Assembly: GCA_024400115.1 (NCBI GenBank)
Contig: JAKSNF010000017.1
Span: forward strand, 1 to 47,601
Length of the DNA: 47,601 nt
Reading direction: 5' to 3'
Source: Paludibacteraceae bacterium
GTDB taxonomy: Bacteria > Bacteroidota > Bacteroidia > Bacteroidales > Paludibacteraceae
Position 1 is the stretch's first letter. Every line of letters starts with the position of its first letter. Under the pieces are notes generated by a model. The model was not told the DNA's origin. It made no database searches and saw nothing but the letters and a program-made list of their open reading frames with translations. A program made the translations under genes and the position numbers. This document shows, in pieces, positions 1 through 8,133 of this stretch.

Positions 1-558
1 ATGAAATATTTGATTGTCGGGCTCGGCAATATCGGCGACGAGTACCGTAACACCCGACACAACATAGGATTTCGCATGTTGGACGCTTTTGCCGAAGCGT
101 CCAACATTGCTTTTGAGGACAGGCGTTACGGCTTTGTCGGAAAGGGTCGTGTCAAGAACGCCGAACTGGTCTTACTCAAGCCCTCTACTTTCATGAACCT
201 CAGCGGCAACGCTGTTCGCTACTGGATGAACGAAGAGAAGATTCCGCTTGAGAACATCTTTGTGCTCGTAGATGACCTTAACCTACCCTTTGGCACTATC
301 CGCATTCGCAAGCAAGGCAGTAACGGAGGGCACAACGGCTTAGGCCATATCCAATCAGTTCTTAACACCCCCAACTACGCCCGCCTGCGTTTTGGTATAG
401 GTAACGACTACAACCGCGGAGCACAGATAAACTTCGTTTTGGGCGACTGGACGGAGGAAGAGGAGAAGATTATTCAAGAGAGACTCAAGACGGTTTGCGA
501 GATTATCCCCTCTTTCTGCCTACAAGGCATCGACAAGACGATGAACCTGTTTAATTAG
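1..558 (+). CDS. pth: Peptidyl-tRNA hydrolase
   Basis: Cytosolic enzyme that cleaves the ester bond of peptidyl-tRNAs dropped from ribosomes, recycling tRNA. The 185-residue product has the normal family length and the family residues: GLGN with N10, TRHNIG with catalytic H20, the acidic pair D91-D92 in [10 protein letters not shown], and GSNGGHNGL. The usual GLGNPG reads GLGNIG, a mild variant. The window opens exactly on its ATG, so no promoter is visible. It is followed by an S4-domain protein, an order I know from Bacteroidales, where ribosomal protein L25 often lies upstream. A heptamer-repeat array begins at the stop codon. Confidence 0.96.
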   Translation: MKYLIVGLGNIGDEYRNTRHNIGFRMLDAFAEASNIAFEDRRYGFVGKGRVKNAELVLLKPSTFMNLSGNAVRYWMNEEKIPLENIFVLVDDLNLPFGTIRIRKQGSNGGHNGLGHIQSVLNTPNYARLRFGIGNDYNRGAQINFVLGDWTEEEEKIIQERLKTVCEIIPSFCLQGIDKTMNLFN

Positions 559-629
559 TTTAGAGTGGAGAGTTGAGAGTTTAGAGTAGCCGTCTAGTTT
601 GAGAGTTGAGAGTTGAAAGTTGAGAGATT
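556..629. repeat. Heptanucleotide array with 14-bp core, pth/S4 junction
   Basis: The whole gap between pth and the S4 gene consists of 7-nt words of the type TTAGAGT, GGAGAGT, TGAGAGT and TGAAAGT. They are interrupted at 586-599 by the core GTAGCCGTCTAGTT. The same core recurs near 19106, 28498 and 38144. No Shine-Dalgarno-like sequence other than the array itself precedes the next start codon. Confidence 0.9.
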
Positions 630-630
630 T

Positions 631-1050
631 ATGGAAGAGAGAATCGACAAATACTTGTTTGCGATGCGGATATACAAGACCCGCAGTATTGCCACCGAAG
701 CGTGTAAGAAAGGGCGCGTGACCATGAGCGGTCAAGAACTCAAACCCTCTCGCACCATCACGGTCGGTAATAAGTTCTGCGTTCGCAAGGGTCCCATCAC
801 CTACACTTACGAGGTGCTGCGCCTTAGCGAGAACCGCCTTGGCGCCAAACTGGTGCCCGACTATATGCGAGACATGACGACTAAGGACCAACTCGAACTG
901 CTCGAACTGGCTCGTTTAGCCGGTCAGTGTGGTCGCGACCGCGGAACGGGTCGCCCCACCAAGAAAGACCGCCGCGAGATAGAACAGTTCATCTCCGCCG
1001 ACTACCTCGACGAACTCGATGATTTTGATTATGAAGAAGAAGAAAGATAA
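631..1050 (+). CDS. S4-domain RNA-binding protein, Hsp15-like
   Basis: Small RNA-binding protein with an N-terminal S4 fold: RIDKYLFAMRIYKTRSIATE, then GRVTMSGQELKPSRTITVGN. In E. coli the relative Hsp15 binds free 50S subunits that carry stalled nascent chains; that role here is inferred from the family. The start is taken at ATG 631 (139 residues). A TTG at 613 would only add residues encoded by the repeat array. The C-terminal tail is charged (DELDDFDYEEEER) and overlaps the first codons of the next gene, which suggests translational coupling. It lies with pth and nth in one rightward cluster. Confidence 0.9.
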   Translation: MEERIDKYLFAMRIYKTRSIATEACKKGRVTMSGQELKPSRTITVGNKFCVRKGPITYTYEVLRLSENRLGAKLVPDYMRDMTTKDQLELLELARLAGQCGRDRGTGRPTKKDRREIEQFISADYLDELDDFDYEEEER

Positions 1051-1492
1051 TATCGCAGAATACATCCTCTACCTCTGGCAGTTAGAGGATTATCTCCGTG
1101 CCTTCCCCGAGAACGCGATGGCTAATCCCGAGTTATCGGACATCATGGACATGATGCACCTCGAAGGCATTACCGAATCGGGTCACCTCCAATTGGCGCA
1201 AAACGCCCTCTCCGAGTTAGAAGACCTACACAACGAACTACTGGACACCGAGGCGCCCTATCGTGCCGTGATGATTCACTTGCAGCCCAGCCTTAATGTC
1301 TTCAAGTCGAAGACCGACAACCCCACCATGAGTGATGTGGAGGCTTGCCTCACCCTGCTCTATCAAGTCATGCTCCTGCGTTTGCAACAGCAACCTATCT
1401 CGGCGGAAACCGAAGTGGTAGTCAACGACGCCACCCAATTGCTCCGTTTCCTGAGCAAGACCTATTATGATGAAAGTCAAGGAGAGGTATAG
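1031..1492 (+). CDS. DUF4924 family protein
   Basis: Protein of 153 residues beginning MKKKKDNIAEYILYLWQLED, the typical opening of the Bacteroidetes DUF4924 family, whose function is not known to me. It is predicted cytosolic and largely helical, with many leucines and acidic residues and no signal peptide. I choose ATG 1031 over an upstream ATG at 1019 because it gives the family-like N-terminus. It overlaps the S4 gene by 20 nt at its start and the next gene at its end, so this is a tight operon with pth and nth. Confidence 0.85.
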   Translation: MKKKKDNIAEYILYLWQLEDYLRAFPENAMANPELSDIMDMMHLEGITESGHLQLAQNALSELEDLHNELLDTEAPYRAVMIHLQPSLNVFKSKTDNPTMSDVEACLTLLYQVMLLRLQQQPISAETEVVVNDATQLLRFLSKTYYDESQGEV

Positions 1493-2102
1493 TAAGATTT
1501 TAGAGTGGTTTGAGGCGAATATGCCTCAAGCACAAAGCGAACTCAATTACAGCAATCCCTTTGAGTTGCTCGTTGCCGTTATTCTCTCTGCTCAATGTAC
1601 AGACAAGCGCGTGAATATGGTCACGCCTTCTCTCTTTGCCGCCTACCCTACTGCCGAAGCCATGGCACAAGCCTCTGCGGCAGATGTTTTCTCCTTTATT
1701 CACTCCGTTAGTTATCCTAACGCCAAAGCCGAACACCTCGCTGCCATGGCGCGTAAGTTAGTGTCCGACTACAACGGTCAAGTCCCTTGTGATGAGGAAC
1801 AACTCATCTCCCTTCCGGGGGTAGGACGCAAGACAGCTCATGTGGTGATGGCGGTTATTTGGAACCAACCGACCATGGCGGTCGATACGCATATCTTTCG
1901 TATCTCCGAGCGACTGGGACTGACCACGAACAGTAAGTCCGTGCTGGCTACCGAGCGTCAACTGACCAAGTACATTCCTGCCGAACTCATCCCTAAGGCA
2001 CATCATTGGTTATTGCTTCATGGTCGCTATGTCTGCACCGCCCGCAAGCCTCATTGCGAACGTTGTGGAATACGCGATTTTTGCCGTTTTTATACAAAAT
2101 AA
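1467..2102 (+). CDS. nth: Endonuclease III (DNA glycosylase/AP lyase)
   Basis: Base-excision repair enzyme that removes oxidised pyrimidines and nicks abasic sites. The 211-residue product has the helix-hairpin-helix LPGVGRKTAHVVM with the catalytic lysine, the catalytic aspartate in VDTHIFR, and a complete C-terminal [4Fe-4S] ligand set, C-x6-C-x2-C-x5-C (CTARKPHCERCGIRDFC). The start may be ATG 1467 or 1470; both lie inside the end of the DUF4924 gene. It is the last gene before a repeat-rich 449-nt gap. Confidence 0.96.
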   Translation: MMKVKERYSKILEWFEANMPQAQSELNYSNPFELLVAVILSAQCTDKRVNMVTPSLFAAYPTAEAMAQASAADVFSFIHSVSYPNAKAEHLAAMARKLVSDYNGQVPCDEEQLISLPGVGRKTAHVVMAVIWNQPTMAVDTHIFRISERLGLTTNSKSVLATERQLTKYIPAELIPKAHHWLLLHGRYVCTARKPHCERCGIRDFCRFYTK

Positions 2103-2121
2103 GTACAATTCTGTACTTTTA

Positions 2122-2153
2122 TTTGCATATATCAAAAAAAAGCTGTATCTTGG
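2122..2153 (+). promoter_or_regulatory. Promoter-like sequence facing the 69-bp repeats
   Basis: TTTG at 2122-2125, a spacer of exactly 20 nt and TATCTTGG at 2146-2153. The spacer begins CATATATC and continues with an A-tract, as in other promoters of this window. The last triplet differs from the TAnnTTTG consensus, so activity is uncertain. No convincing gene follows it directly. Confidence 0.4.
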
Positions 2154-2345
2154 GACGCCGCCTTGCTTCGCAATTCCCCCCAATATACGTTCGCGCGTTT
2201 ATTAATATGAGTTGTATATTGGGACGCCGCCTTGCTTCGCAATTCCCCCCAATGTACGTTCGCGCGTTTATTAATATGAGTTGTATATTGGGACGCCGCC
2301 TTGCTTCGCAATTCCCCCCAATGTACGTTCGCGCGTTTATTAATG
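2150..2345. repeat. 69-bp tandem repeat, three copies
   Basis: Copies begin at 2150, 2219 and 2288, each with TTGGGACGCCGCC, and are nearly identical (ATATACG against ATGTACG). The third is cut short at about 2345. The period is 69 nt, a multiple of three, so frames stay open on both strands and produce artificial reading frames with 23-residue repeats. Each unit starts TTGGG and has CCCCAA 30 nt later, so a short stem is possible. I see no gene in it. Confidence 0.95.
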
Positions 2346-2505
2346 AGCAAAGATTTTCTATTTTTAGGCAAAACGGCTGTCGCCTTCCCATAGCCCTATT
2401 TTATCTTCTTTTTATGAGTAAACTCCTAACAGAAGATGAAAATACGCCTATTTAGATAGATGAATCTATCTTTTTTACCTAAAAATAGAAAATAAATTTG
2501 CTCAT
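2343..2505. repeat. Inverted-repeat (MITE-like) element
   Basis: The ends are long inverted repeats. A perfect 16-bp core at 2353-2368 pairs with 2478-2493, and similarity extends outward through ATGAGCAAA and inward through AAAA, giving arms of about 30 bp (2343-2372 and 2471-2505). The interior holds a second imperfect inverted pair, ATTTTATCTTCT (about 2398) with AGAAGATGAAAAT (about 2431). It also holds a perfect AGATAGAT/ATCTATCT hairpin followed by T6 near 2453-2475. No protein is encoded. The right arm supplies the TTTG box of the next gene's promoter. Confidence 0.7.
2453..2476 (+). terminator. AT-rich hairpin plus T-tract
   Basis: Perfect 8-bp stem AGATAGAT with ATCTATCT, loop GA, then a run of six T. 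It may end transcription arriving from nth or from the promoter-like sequence at 2122. The stem is AT-rich, so strength is doubtful. Confidence 0.4.
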
Positions 2506-2528
2506 ACAAAATTTTTGTTGTATATTTG
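2497..2528 (+). promoter_or_regulatory. Bacteroidetes-type promoter of the exported-protein gene
   Basis: TTTG at 2497-2500, a 20-nt spacer and TATATTTG at 2521-2528, a full match to the TTTG/TAnnTTTG consensus. The start codon follows at 2552. The upstream box lies in the right arm of the inverted-repeat element. Confidence 0.75.
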
Positions 2529-2551
2529 CACGATTTTTTGAGTATTCGGAA

Positions 2552-3964
2552 ATGAAGAAGTTGTTTTTTACACTCGTATTAGGATTTAGTGCTTGCGCTC
2601 CCGCGTGGGCTGTTTATAACTTAACTGCCAGTAAGGTGGATATTCAAGACCTCACCGTTGATAAGGCTAATTACTACCTCAACATCACGGCTGCCACTTC
2701 CAGCGCCACGTATCAGGTGGTCATGGATGTTTGGCCTAAGACGGAGTCTATCATCGGTTCGTTCAGCGCCCAAGACGGTACGATTGATTACTACTACAGC
2801 GGACTGAAGAAGGACAATGGGAATCAATATTTCTGCGAAGAAGACTCCGAAATAACCCTCACGATAACCAAGATCAACGAGGACACCTGCGAACTCAGTG
2901 CCACTATACAAGCGGCACGCAATGGCACCAGTTACACCTATGCTATTGCTCCTTTCCGCTTTGAATACAAGGCAGGCGGCGAACCCGGTCCTGTTACAGA
3001 AGACCCTTACCGCTTTGAGCCTACCGAGAAAGTCAGTCAAGCCTTTAACGGTCAGATAGTGAACATAAGAGACAATCGCGAGAAGACAGGTTGGATAAAC
3101 ATCAACCTCATTGATTCGCTGAATCAGAAGTTAGACTGGGTGGAGTTAGACCTTGTGGTAGATAGTTTCGCTATGCCCGTGGGCACGTTTACTTTCTCTG
3201 CCGATAGTGCACGCGGCACTTTCATTGCCTCACCGGGCTATCAAAACCGCAACGATTATCCTTCTTATGTCGCCATTAGAGGTGACGATTGGGGACAATA
3301 CACCCCCTACTACATAAAAGACGGCAGTCTCACTTTCTCCCTCAACGAGAAGGGCGATACGGTCTATGTGGCAGGGTCGGTAACGACGCAGCATGGTTCC
3401 ACGTTCAGCATCAACGTAACGAGTTATAACGAGTTTTACGTTGCTCCCTTCCCACCCAAACCCCAAGAGGAAAAGGAACTGACGATGGACTCGGTAGTGA
3501 TTACTTATGTAGGAGCTTTTGATTTGAAGGAAGGACGCGTTTACGATTACGAGTTCAATTTCTCGTATATGGAGGACTATCCGAATCTCATCTTAAACGT
3601 TATGTTGCCTTCGGAGGACAGACTAACCGAAGGCACTTACACAATGGAGAGCGGTAAAGTCTATTCGCCCCTTTTCTTCCAGAACCAATCGGATTTCAAC
3701 GACTATTTCTTCTACGGGGAGAACTACCATTTTGCCACCATCACATTGACGCTCACCTATTTAGGCAATGAGATTTGGCAATACGGAGTAGATATGACAA
3801 CCGATGTGGGCAGTCACTATTACTTCACATTGAAGCAGAACCCGCATGTAGGGAATAATGAGCCCTTGGCTTTACCCCAAATAAGAGGAGAAAAGAAAGC
3901 ATACAAAGTGTTACAGAATCAACATATCGTAATTAAATACAACAACAATGAATATATCTTATAA
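2552..3964 (+). CDS. Exported protein of unknown function
   Basis: Protein of 470 residues starting at ATG 2552, just after a good promoter. The N-terminus MKKLFFTLVLGFSACAPAWA is a signal sequence. Either signal peptidase I cuts after AWA, or the weak lipobox GFSAC makes it a lipoprotein. The rest is rich in aromatic, Thr and Asp residues with alternating beta-strand patterns in about three similar blocks (after about residues 30, 170 and 330), suggesting beta-sandwich units. The end, KVLQNQHIVIKYNNNEYIL, resembles the conserved C-terminal tail of many secreted Bacteroidales proteins but stops early. The last 17 nt overlap pheT in another frame. Function is not recognised. Confidence 0.8.
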   Translation: MKKLFFTLVLGFSACAPAWAVYNLTASKVDIQDLTVDKANYYLNITAATSSATYQVVMDVWPKTESIIGSFSAQDGTIDYYYSGLKKDNGNQYFCEEDSEITLTITKINEDTCELSATIQAARNGTSYTYAIAPFRFEYKAGGEPGPVTEDPYRFEPTEKVSQAFNGQIVNIRDNREKTGWININLIDSLNQKLDWVELDLVVDSFAMPVGTFTFSADSARGTFIASPGYQNRNDYPSYVAIRGDDWGQYTPYYIKDGSLTFSLNEKGDTVYVAGSVTTQHGSTFSINVTSYNEFYVAPFPPKPQEEKELTMDSVVITYVGAFDLKEGRVYDYEFNFSYMEDYPNLILNVMLPSEDRLTEGTYTMESGKVYSPLFFQNQSDFNDYFFYGENYHFATITLTLTYLGNEIWQYGVDMTTDVGSHYYFTLKQNPHVGNNEPLALPQIRGEKKAYKVLQNQHIVIKYNNNEYIL

Positions 3965-6551
3965 GTGGCTTAAACGGTACATCAACCTCACGGACGATGC
4001 ACAAACCGTAGCAAAAATCCTCACTTCCATCGGATTGGAAGTAGGTACCGTCGAAACAGTACAAACAATCAAGGGTGGCCTTGAAGGTCTCGTAGTAGGA
4101 CAAGTGCTGACTTGCGTCCCCCACCCTAACAGCGACCATCTGCATATCACCACCACCGATTACGGTGAGGGTCCCGTGCAGATCGTTTGCGGAGCACCGA
4201 ACGTAGCTGCCGGTCAGAAAGTGATTGTAGCCACCATCGGCACGCGCCTCTATTCGGGCGACGAGAGTTTCGTTATCAAACGCGGTAAGATCCGCGGCGA
4301 GGAGAGCCTCGGTATGCTCTGCGCCGAAGACGAGATAGGCGTTGGCACCAGCCATGACGGTATCATCGTTCTGCCGGAGGACACCCCCATCGGCATGACC
4401 GCTAAGGAGTACTACCACATAGAGGACGACACACTCATCGAAGTGGATATAACCCCCAACCGCAGCGATGGCGCCAGCCACTACGGTGTAGCACGCGATT
4501 TATATGCTTATTATCAGGCTACAGGCTACAGGCTACAGGCTACAGGCGGAGAGGCGGAAATTACATTAACGAAACCGGATGTTAGTGCGTTTAAGGTGGA
4601 TAATCATGACCTCGAAATAAAGGTAAGTGTGGAGAACACGGACGCTTGTCCGCGTTATTCGGGTGTGAGCATACAGGGTGTGACCGTCAAAGAGTCACCC
4701 GATTGGCTCAAAAATGCACTGACGAGTATCGGTCTTCGTTCTATCAACAATATCGTAGATGTAACAAACTTCGTACTCTTTGAGATGGGGCAAGCCCTCC
4801 ACGCTTTTGATGCGGACAAGATTGCCGGTAAACAGATCATCGTTAAGAACGCTAACCAAGGACAGAAATTCGTTACCTTGGACGGCGTAGAGCGCGAATT
4901 GGACGCTCGCGACCTCATGATTTGCAATGCCAACGAACCGATGTGTATTGCCGGCGTGTTCGGAGGTTTAGACTCGGGCGTAACGGAAGCCACTACTAAT
5001 GTCTTCCTCGAATCCGCTTACTTCGACCCCGTCTCTATTCGTAAGACCGCTCGTCGCCACCAACTCCAAACAGACGCTTCCTTCCGCTACGAACGCGGTT
5101 GCGACCCCAATAACACGATGTACGTACTCCAACGCGCTGCCCTACTGATGCAAGAAGTGGCAGGAGGTACGATTGCGATGGAACCCGTTGATGAGTGTAG
5201 AGAGCCCTTTGAACCGTTTGAGGTGGAGGTTTCGCTCGATCGCGTGAATAAACTGATTGGTAAAGAACTCGGCAAGGAGATGATTGAGACCATCATGAGC
5301 GCATTGGAGATGCGGTTCACGTGGCAACAGGCTACAGGCGACAGCCTACAGGCGACAGGAAAGTGGTTAGTGAAGGTCCCCAGGTATCGTGTGGATGTAC
5401 AACGCGAATGCGATGTAGTGGAGGATATACTGCGTATCTACGGATACAATAATATCGAGTTCCCCGAGAAAGTAAACACGAACCTGAGTTATTGCCCCAA
5501 ACCGAACGTGGAGGCTCTCCAAAAGAAAGTGTCCGAACAACTGACTGCCCAAGGCTTCAACGAGATAATGAATAACTCGCTGACGAAGATGTCTTACTAT
5601 ATGACCGCTACGCTGAAAGACCGCTGTGCTGAAGGACAATCGTGGTTGGATAGTTGTGTGAAGATTAAGAATCCGCTTAGTCAAGACTTAGGCGTGATGC
5701 GCCAAACGCTGCTCTTTGGCGGCTTGGAAAGTATCGCTCGCAACGTGAACCGTAAGAACAGCGACCTAAGGTTCTATGAGTTCGGCAACTGCTATCATTT
5801 CAATAAGTGTAGAGTGGAGAGTGTAGAGTGTAGAGTAGTTGAGAGTGGAGAGTTGAGAGTTGAAAGAGAGCCCATTGATAATTATTCGGAGGAGATGCAC
5901 TTGGGACTGTGGTTGACGGGAAACAAGAGCAAACTCAGTTGGGTTCGCAAGGAGGAGAAATCGTCCTTCTATCAGCTGCACGCTTATGTGAACGCTATCC
6001 TCACTCGCTTAGGAGTGAACATAGACAAATGTAGTCTCGAACCCGCTATCGACCCCAATGGCGATACGTCTTGCGGTATAGCTAATCTGTTTAGCGACGG
6101 ACTCGTTATCAAAGCCCCCAACAAAGCCATCATCGGTTATATGGCGATTGTTAGTCCCGCTACCCGCAAGAGTTTTGATATAGACAACGAAGTCTTCTAC
6201 GCAGACCTCTATTGGGATGCGCTCGTTAAACTCAACAAACAGTATAAGCCGGTCATCAGCGACCTGCCTAAGTTCCCCGAAGTGAAACGCGATTTTGCTC
6301 TATTAGTGAACAAAGAGGTTGAGTTTGCAGACTTGGCACGTGCCGCTTTTGAGACGGAGCGTAAATTGCTTAAGAACGTGTTCTTATTCGATGTCTATGA
6401 GGGTAAGAACCTCGAAGAGGGTAAGAAATCGTATGCCCTGAGTTTCATCCTGCAAGATGAGGAAGACACGCTCAAGGATAAGCAGATTGAGAATATCATG
6501 GAGCGCCTCAAGAAGACGTTCGAGACGAAGTTCGAAGCGAAGCTTCGTTAA
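3948..6551 (+). CDS. pheT: Phenylalanine-tRNA ligase, beta subunit
   Basis: Large subunit of the heterotetrameric enzyme that charges tRNA-Phe. The N-terminal tRNA-binding domain (GLVVGQVLTCVPHPNSDHLH, CGAPNV), B3/B4 editing region (RYSGVSIQGV, RSINNIVDVTNFVLFEMGQ), B5 domain (YRVDVQRECDVVEDILRIYG), catalytic-like core and C-terminal anticodon-binding domain (LPKFPEVKRDFALLV) are all present. At 867 residues it is longer than the roughly 800-820 usual for the family. The excess coincides with three heptamer-repeat arrays read through in frame, at about residues 190-200, 461-471 and 620-641. No pheS is in the window. The start overlaps the preceding gene. Confidence 0.95.
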   Translation: MNISYKWLKRYINLTDDAQTVAKILTSIGLEVGTVETVQTIKGGLEGLVVGQVLTCVPHPNSDHLHITTTDYGEGPVQIVCGAPNVAAGQKVIVATIGTRLYSGDESFVIKRGKIRGEESLGMLCAEDEIGVGTSHDGIIVLPEDTPIGMTAKEYYHIEDDTLIEVDITPNRSDGASHYGVARDLYAYYQATGYRLQATGGEAEITLTKPDVSAFKVDNHDLEIKVSVENTDACPRYSGVSIQGVTVKESPDWLKNALTSIGLRSINNIVDVTNFVLFEMGQALHAFDADKIAGKQIIVKNANQGQKFVTLDGVERELDARDLMICNANEPMCIAGVFGGLDSGVTEATTNVFLESAYFDPVSIRKTARRHQLQTDASFRYERGCDPNNTMYVLQRAALLMQEVAGGTIAMEPVDECREPFEPFEVEVSLDRVNKLIGKELGKEMIETIMSALEMRFTWQQATGDSLQATGKWLVKVPRYRVDVQRECDVVEDILRIYGYNNIEFPEKVNTNLSYCPKPNVEALQKKVSEQLTAQGFNEIMNNSLTKMSYYMTATLKDRCAEGQSWLDSCVKIKNPLSQDLGVMRQTLLFGGLESIARNVNRKNSDLRFYEFGNCYHFNKCRVESVECRVVESGELRVEREPIDNYSEEMHLGLWLTGNKSKLSWVRKEEKSSFYQLHAYVNAILTRLGVNIDKCSLEPAIDPNGDTSCGIANLFSDGLVIKAPNKAIIGYMAIVSPATRKSFDIDNEVFYADLYWDALVKLNKQYKPVISDLPKFPEVKRDFALLVNKEVEFADLARAAFETERKLLKNVFLFDVYEGKNLEEGKKSYALSFILQDEEDTLKDKQIENIMERLKKTFETKFEAKLR
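4515..4549. repeat. CAGGCTA heptamer array inside pheT
   Basis: Five adjacent 7-nt words, four CAGGCTA and a final CAGGCGG. In the pheT frame it encodes QATGYRLQATGGEA, a 7-residue peptide period. It is one of three arrays in this gene. Confidence 0.92.
5328..5359. repeat. Second CAGGCTA-type heptamer array inside pheT
   Basis: The words CAGGCTA, CAGGCGA, CAGCCTA, CAGGCGA and CAGG encode QQATGDSLQATGK. It shares the QATG peptide with the array at 4515 but is more diverged. It lies between two conserved blocks of PheT. Confidence 0.88.
5805..5871. repeat. GTAGAGT-type heptamer array inside pheT
   Basis: Six words from AAGTGTA onward, then GGAGAGT/TGAGAGT variants. It encodes KCRVESVECRVVES and then GELRVERE. 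Positions 5805-5846 are identical over 42 nt to 34815-34856 in fmt and are read in the same frame. Confidence 0.93.
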
Positions 6552-6553
6552 AT

Positions 6554-6588
6554 GTGGATTGTGGATGGTGGATGGTGGATTGTGGATA
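6554..6588. repeat. GTGGATT heptamer array, pheT/prfC gap
   Basis: Five contiguous heptamers (GTGGATT, GTGGATG, GTGGATG, GTGGATT, GTGGATA) fill most of the 53-nt gap. It has the same unit length as the other arrays but a different word. Confidence 0.92.
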
Positions 6589-6604
6589 GAGAATTAAAAA
6601 TTTT

Positions 6605-8131
6605 ATGGATTATAAAGAAGAAATAGCACGGAGGCGGACGTTTGCGGTCATAGCGCACCCCGATGCCGGTAAGACGACACTAACCGAGAAGTTACTGCTT
6701 TACGGAGGTGCCATCCACACCGCCGGTGCCGTCAAGTCTAACAAGATACGCAAGACCACCACCTCCGACTGGATGGAGATAGAGAAACAACGTGGTATAT
6801 CGGTTGCCACTTCCGTTATGGGATTCGACTACGAGGGATTCCACATCAACATATTGGACACCCCCGGTCACCAAGACTTTGCGGAAGACACGTTCCGCAC
6901 ACTGACCGCCGTCGATTCGGTTATCATCGTGATTGACTCTGCCAAAGGTGTAGAGACCCAGACACGCCGCCTGATGGAGGTGTGCCGTATGCGTAAGACC
7001 CCCGTGATGGTGTTCATGAACAAGATGGACCGTGAAGGCAAAGACCCCTTCGACCTGATGGACGATGTAGAGTCCGAACTCGGTATTCACGTCACTCCCA
7101 TGACATGGGCTAAGGGTCAAGGCGAACGCTTTGAGTCGGTGAGCAGTCTATACAAAGTGGAGGGAACGGATTTTATCCTTCTCGACAAACCCGCTGACGT
7201 AAGCCAAGACGATTGGGACTTAATCAAAGAGGTTTATCCTCGTTTCGATAAAGCCGCTTATGAGGCAGGCGAGTTAGCTCCCGTCTTTTACGGCAGTGCC
7301 TATAAGACGATAGGTATAGAGGAGATGTTAAACTGCTTTATTCGCTTGGCACCCAGTCCGAGACCGGTAGAGGCGCAAGAGCGCACCGTTGACCCGATGG
7401 AGGATAAGTTCACGGGCTTCTGCTTTAAGATTCACGCTAACCTCGACCCCAACCATCGTTCGTGTATTGCGTTCTTTAAGATCTGTTCGGGACGCTTCGA
7501 GCGCAACCAATACTACAAACACGTGCGCAAGGAGCAACAGATGCGGTTCAGTGCGCCCACCTGTTTCATGGCACAGAAGAAAGAGACGGTGGATGAAGCG
7601 TTTGCCGGTGATGTAGTCGGTTTGCCGGATACAGGAAACTTCAAGATTGGCGACACGCTCACCAGTGGCGAGAGTTTGCATTTCAAGGGTTTGCCCTCTT
7701 TCTCTCCGGAGATGTTCAAGTATATTGAGAACGCTGACCCGATGAAGCAAAAGCAGTTGGAGAAAGGTATTCGCCAACTCATGGACGAGGGTGTAGCACA
7801 ATTATTCGTTAACCAAATGAACGGTCGCAAGATCATTGGCACAGTTGGTCAGTTGCAGTTTGAGGTCATTCAGTACCGCTTGGAGCATGAGTATAACGCC
7901 CTCTGCCGATGGGAGAACCTACCTATGTACAAAGCTTGCTGGGTTGCACCGGCGGAGCCCAATGACCCCGAGTTTGAGACGGAGTTGGAGCTATTTAAGA
8001 AACGCAAGGTACAGTATATGGCGACCGATAAAGAGGGACGCGATGTCTTTATGGCAGATAGCGCTTACGTGCTCAACATGGCACAGAATGATTATAAACA
8101 TATAAAGTTTCACTTTACATCAGAGTTCTAA
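6605..8131 (+). CDS. prfC: Peptide chain release factor 3
   Basis: Translational GTPase that removes RF1/RF2 from the ribosome after termination. The GTPase domain has the P-loop AHPDAGKTTLTEK (from about residue 18), switch region QRGISVATSVMGF, DTPGHQDF and NKMD. The RF3-specific C-terminal region follows (QLQFEVIQYRLEHEY, CRWENLP, YMATDKEGRDVFMA). At 508 residues it is slightly shorter than the E. coli protein (529) and appears complete. It sits 2 nt before a transporter gene, so the two are likely co-transcribed. Confidence 0.96.
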   Translation: MDYKEEIARRRTFAVIAHPDAGKTTLTEKLLLYGGAIHTAGAVKSNKIRKTTTSDWMEIEKQRGISVATSVMGFDYEGFHINILDTPGHQDFAEDTFRTLTAVDSVIIVIDSAKGVETQTRRLMEVCRMRKTPVMVFMNKMDREGKDPFDLMDDVESELGIHVTPMTWAKGQGERFESVSSLYKVEGTDFILLDKPADVSQDDWDLIKEVYPRFDKAAYEAGELAPVFYGSAYKTIGIEEMLNCFIRLAPSPRPVEAQERTVDPMEDKFTGFCFKIHANLDPNHRSCIAFFKICSGRFERNQYYKHVRKEQQMRFSAPTCFMAQKKETVDEAFAGDVVGLPDTGNFKIGDTLTSGESLHFKGLPSFSPEMFKYIENADPMKQKQLEKGIRQLMDEGVAQLFVNQMNGRKIIGTVGQLQFEVIQYRLEHEYNALCRWENLPMYKACWVAPAEPNDPEFETELELFKKRKVQYMATDKEGRDVFMADSAYVLNMAQNDYKHIKFHFTSEF

Positions 8132-8133
8132 TT

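Noticed and set aside
613..630. TTG start for the S4 protein
   Set aside because: It would add six residues encoded only by the repeat array; ATG 631 gives the normal family N-terminus.
2150..2345. CRISPR array
   Set aside because: The units are whole 69-bp tandem copies without variable spacers, there are only three copies, and no cas genes are present.
2006..2455. Open reading frames on both strands across the 69-bp repeats
   Set aside because: The repeat period is a multiple of three, so frames stay open mechanically. The peptides only repeat one another and there is no family resemblance.
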